Positions 5,043-9,779 of a stretch of DNA of 9,779 nucleotides are shown in pieces. Origin of the DNA: Actinomycetes bacterium. GTDB lineage: Bacteria > Actinomycetota > Acidimicrobiia > Acidimicrobiales > Bog-793. The first letter of the stretch is position 1, and every line of letters starts with the position of its first letter. Below the pieces are notes generated by a model. It was not told the origin of the DNA. It ran no database searches and was given only the letters and a program-made list of their open reading frames with translations. The stretch lies in NCBI GenBank assembly GCA_021823365.1, contig JAKAOD010000080.1, positions 1-9,779 on the forward strand, read 5' to 3'. The translations under genes and the position numbers were made by a program.

Positions 5043-7013
5043 ATGAGTGAGTCCGATCAGGGGCGCCTCGCGCTCGACGACGCGGTGGCGGTGCCAGCCG
5101 GAGCGGCGTCCTACGAGGCGGGAGACATAACGATCCTCGAGGGACTCGATCCGGTGCGCATGCGCCCGGGGATGTTCATCGGCTCGACGTCCTCGAGCGG
5201 CCTGCACCACCTCATCTGGGAGGTCGTCGACAACTCCGTCGACGAGGCGATGCAGGGCTCGGCCTCCCGCGTCGAGGTGACGGTGCTGAAGGACGGCGCC
5301 TGCCGGGTCCGGGACAACGGTCGGGGCATCCCCGTGGACCCGCATCCGAGCGACCCCGACAAGTCGACCGTGGAGATCGTCCTCACGGTGCTGCACGCGG
5401 GGGGGAAGTTCGGCGGATCGGGTTACAAGGTGTCCGGCGGTCTCCACGGCGTCGGCGTGTCGGTGGTCAACGCGCTCTCGAGCCGTCTCGAGGTCGAGGT
5501 CGACCGGGGCGGGCTCCACCACGAGCAGGTCTTCGTCGACGGCGGGAAGCCCACGGGCCCACTCGTCGTCACCGGGCCGTCGCCTCGGGGCAGGACCGGG
5601 ACGACGGTGACCTTCTGGCCGGATCCGACCGTCTTCGAGGAGACCGAGTTTCGCGCCCAGACCATCCTCGAGCGCCTTCAGATGATGGCGTTCCTCCAGC
5701 GTGGACTGGAGATCGTCTTCCGCGACGAACGCCCGGGTCACGAGCAGGAGGAGACCTACCGCTACACCGGCGGCATCTCCGACTTCGTGCGGCACCTCAA
5801 CGAGACGAAGGAGCCGCTCTTCCGGAAGATCGCCTACTTCTCGCAGGCAGAGGAGAGCCAGGAGGCTGAGCTCGCCTTCCAGTGGAACACGAGCTACTAC
5901 GAGAGCATCCACTCCTTCGCCAACGGCATCGCGACCGTCGAGGGCGGCATGCACGAGGAGGGCCTCAAGAAGGCGCTCACGAACGTCGTGAACCGCTACG
6001 CGAAGGGCCGTGGCCTGCTCAAGGAGGCCGACCCGAACCTCGCCGGCGAGGACATCCGTGAGGGGCTCACGGCGATCGTCTCGGTGCGCCTGCGCGAACC
6101 GCAGTTCGAGGGTCAGACCAAGGCGAAGCTCGGCAATGTCTCGATCCGGTCGCTCGTCGAGCGCGCGACCAACGACAAGCTCGCCGAGTGGCTCGAGGAG
6201 AACCCCCGCGAGGCCAACCAGATCGTGCAGAAGGCGCTCCTCGCGCAGCGCGCCCGGGCGGCGGCGCGCCACGCCCGGGACCTGACGAGGCGCAAGTCGG
6301 CGCTCGACGGCGCGGGCCTGCCCGGCAAGCTCGTCGACTGCTCGTCGCGCGACGCGCGCCACTGCGAGCTGTTCATCGTCGAGGGCAACTCCGCGGCGGC
6401 CTCGGCGCGCGACGCGCGCGACCCGCGAGTGCAGGCGATCCTTCCGATCCGGGGCAAGATCCTCAACGTCGAGAAGGCCCGCGTCGACAAGATGCTGAAG
6501 AACGCCGAGATCCAGGCGCTCATCATGGCGATCGGCGCCGGCGTCGCCGACGACTTCGACGTCTCGCGGATCCGCTATCACAAGGTGATCATCCTCGCCG
6601 ACGCCGATGTCGACGGCTCGCACATCCGGACGCTGCTGCTCACGTTCTTCCTTCGCCAGATGAAGCAGCTCGTCGACGCCGGTCATGTCTACGCCGCCCA
6701 GCCGCCGTTGTACTCGACCCTCGTCGGGAGCTCGAAGATCTACCTGAAGGACGACGCTGCCCGTGCCCGCTTCCTCGAGGAGCACCCGAACCACAAGCAG
6801 GAGTTCCAGCGCCTGAAGGGCCTGGGCGAGATGGACTTCGCAGAGCTGCGCGACACGACGACGGACCCGGCCAGACGGTCGCTCCTGCAGATCACGATGG
6901 AGGAGGCGAGCATCGCCGACCAGGTGTGCTCGGTGCTGATGGGCGACGACGTCGAAGTGCGCCGGCGCTTCATCCAGACGAACGCCAAGGACGTCCGCTT
7001 CCTCGACTTCTAG
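5043..7013 (+). CDS. gyrB: DNA gyrase subunit B (divergent TOPRIM motif)
   Basis: GyrB supplies ATPase and part of the cleavage centre of gyrase, which introduces negative supercoils. It has 656 residues, normal for the short non-gammaproteobacterial form, and no intein. The GHKL ATPase domain has the catalytic Glu E60 and N64 in WEVVDNSVDEA, DNGRGIP (91-97), GGLHGVGVSVVNALS (about 132-146) and GRTGTTV (183-189). The transducer has the QTK loop (358-360). The TOPRIM domain has E447 and the metal-binding D520/D522/D524 of DADVDGSHIR, followed by the GyrB tail ending NAKDVRFLDF. The oddity is at 447-459. The usual EGDSAGGSAKQGR reads EGNSAAASARDAR, so N449 replaces the Asp equivalent to E. coli D426, and alanines replace three glycines. 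The catalytic acids are intact, so the enzyme is probably active. The gyrB-gyrA gap is 34 bp, which suggests one operon. GyrB rather than ParE is preferred from the dnaN-recF-gyrB-gyrA context. Confidence 0.97.
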   Translation: MSESDQGRLALDDAVAVPAGAASYEAGDITILEGLDPVRMRPGMFIGSTSSSGLHHLIWEVVDNSVDEAMQGSASRVEVTVLKDGACRVRDNGRGIPVDPHPSDPDKSTVEIVLTVLHAGGKFGGSGYKVSGGLHGVGVSVVNALSSRLEVEVDRGGLHHEQVFVDGGKPTGPLVVTGPSPRGRTGTTVTFWPDPTVFEETEFRAQTILERLQMMAFLQRGLEIVFRDERPGHEQEETYRYTGGISDFVRHLNETKEPLFRKIAYFSQAEESQEAELAFQWNTSYYESIHSFANGIATVEGGMHEEGLKKALTNVVNRYAKGRGLLKEADPNLAGEDIREGLTAIVSVRLREPQFEGQTKAKLGNVSIRSLVERATNDKLAEWLEENPREANQIVQKALLAQRARAAARHARDLTRRKSALDGAGLPGKLVDCSSRDARHCELFIVEGNSAAASARDARDPRVQAILPIRGKILNVEKARVDKMLKNAEIQALIMAIGAGVADDFDVSRIRYHKVIILADADVDGSHIRTLLLTFFLRQMKQLVDAGHVYAAQPPLYSTLVGSSKIYLKDDAARARFLEEHPNHKQEFQRLKGLGEMDFAELRDTTTDPARRSLLQITMEEASIADQVCSVLMGDDVEVRRRFIQTNAKDVRFLDF

Positions 7014-7047
7014 CTCGACCGAGGAGCTCCCGCCACCAGGAGAGGGA

Positions 7048-9525
<2,478 letters not shown>

Positions 9526-9540
9526 GGACACGGCGCGAGA

Positions 9541-9574
9541 GGCGGCACGACGCTGGGCACGCCGCCCCGGGCGG
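9541..9574. terminator. Weak GC-rich hairpins after gyrA
   Basis: The 84-bp gap between gyrA and the tRNA contains two mutually exclusive inverted repeats. One is GGCGGC (9541-9546) with GCCGCC (9561-9566). The other is a 5-bp stem, CCGCC (9562-9566) with GGCGG (9570-9574), around a 3-nt loop. Neither is followed by a T-run, so neither is a canonical intrinsic terminator. Similar GC-only hairpins are common by chance at this composition. TAGCCT (9592-9597), 12 bp before the tRNA, could be a weak -10 for the tRNA, without a visible -35. Confidence 0.2.
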
Positions 9575-9609
9575 GCCGCACTGCGGTGGTGTAGCCTCAG
9601 GGGCTCGTC

Positions 9610-9686
9610 GGGGCTATAGCTCAGTCGGTTAGAGCGCAGCACTGATAATGCTGAGGTCGCTGGTTCGATTCCAGCTAGCCCCACCA
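9610..9686 (+). tRNA. tRNA-Ile (anticodon GAU), CCA encoded
   Basis: A complete cloverleaf of 77 nt is readable. The acceptor stem GGGGCTA/TAGCCCC, D-stem GCTC/GAGC, anticodon stem CAGCA/TGCTG and T-stem GCTGG/CCAGC are all perfectly paired. The anticodon loop CTGATAA places GAT at positions 34-36, so it reads AUC and AUU isoleucine codons. The variable loop is AGGTC, the T-loop is TTCGATT, the discriminator is A and the 3' CCA is encoded. Placement just downstream of gyrA is common in bacteria. No tRNA-Ala follows within the 93 bases left. Confidence 0.98.
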
Positions 9687-9779
9687 GAAAAGAGCAGGTC
9701 AGCTGCACCTTTGTTGGACCTGTCAGCTTGAGGCACCAACGGCTTCGCTACCATCGCGCCACCGACGAAGGTGGTGAAT
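9687..9779. other. Tail after tRNA-Ile, no gene recognised
   Basis: No coding region or RNA is supported here. CAGGTC (9695-9700) and GACCTG (9717-9722) form an inverted repeat around 16 nt, with GTCAGCT repeated directly nearby. CCACC (9759-9763) pairs with GGTGG (9770-9774) around a 6-nt loop. Neither is followed by a T-tract. They could help end or process the tRNA transcript or be incidental. Confidence 0.3.

Overview
The window is the chromosomal replication-origin neighbourhood of a high-GC bacterium. Gene order is yidD(partial)-rnpA-rpmH on the minus strand, then dnaA-[oriC]-dnaN-recF-dciA-gyrB-gyrA-tRNA-Ile on the plus strand. The high GC content, the short DUF721/DciA gene between recF and gyrB, the TTGTCCACA-type DnaA box, mixed ATG/GTG/TTG/CTG starts and an Actinobacteria-like GyrA C-terminal domain all point to Actinomycetota. 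There is no gnd between dnaN and recF, which argues against Streptomyces. A deep-branching class such as Acidimicrobiia is my guess, with low confidence.

Left arm (1-514, minus strand): the first 14 codons of a probable yidD, rnpA (RNase P protein) and rpmH (ribosomal protein L34), chained by 4-nt stop/start overlaps. The divergent intergenic region (515-703) holds three DnaA-box-like sites, a perfect palindrome beside the dnaA ribosome binding site, and a small AT-rich patch that may hold promoter cores.

Centre (704-3545): dnaA starts with TTG. The roughly 307-bp oriC has degenerate DnaA boxes in two orientations and ends next to dnaN in a box, GC-rich spacer and trinucleotide tract resembling a basal unwinding (DnaA-trio) element. 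dnaN starts with GTG.

Right arm (3542-9779): recF apparently starts at CTG overlapping the dnaN stop, and dciA starts at GTG overlapping the recF stop. A likely promoter precedes gyrB and gyrA, followed by an intact tRNA-Ile(GAU) with encoded CCA. The last 93 bases hold no gene that I can support.

Functionally, DnaA opens oriC, DciA helps load the replicative helicase, DnaN is the sliding clamp, RecF acts at gaps and stalled forks, and gyrase removes the positive supercoils ahead of the forks. I see no mobile element, CRISPR array or new gene system. The points worth a second look are variations on a conserved locus: apparent CTG starts for rnpA and recF, an rnpA frame that stays open through rpmH, a divergent TOPRIM motif in GyrB, and the layout of the origin.
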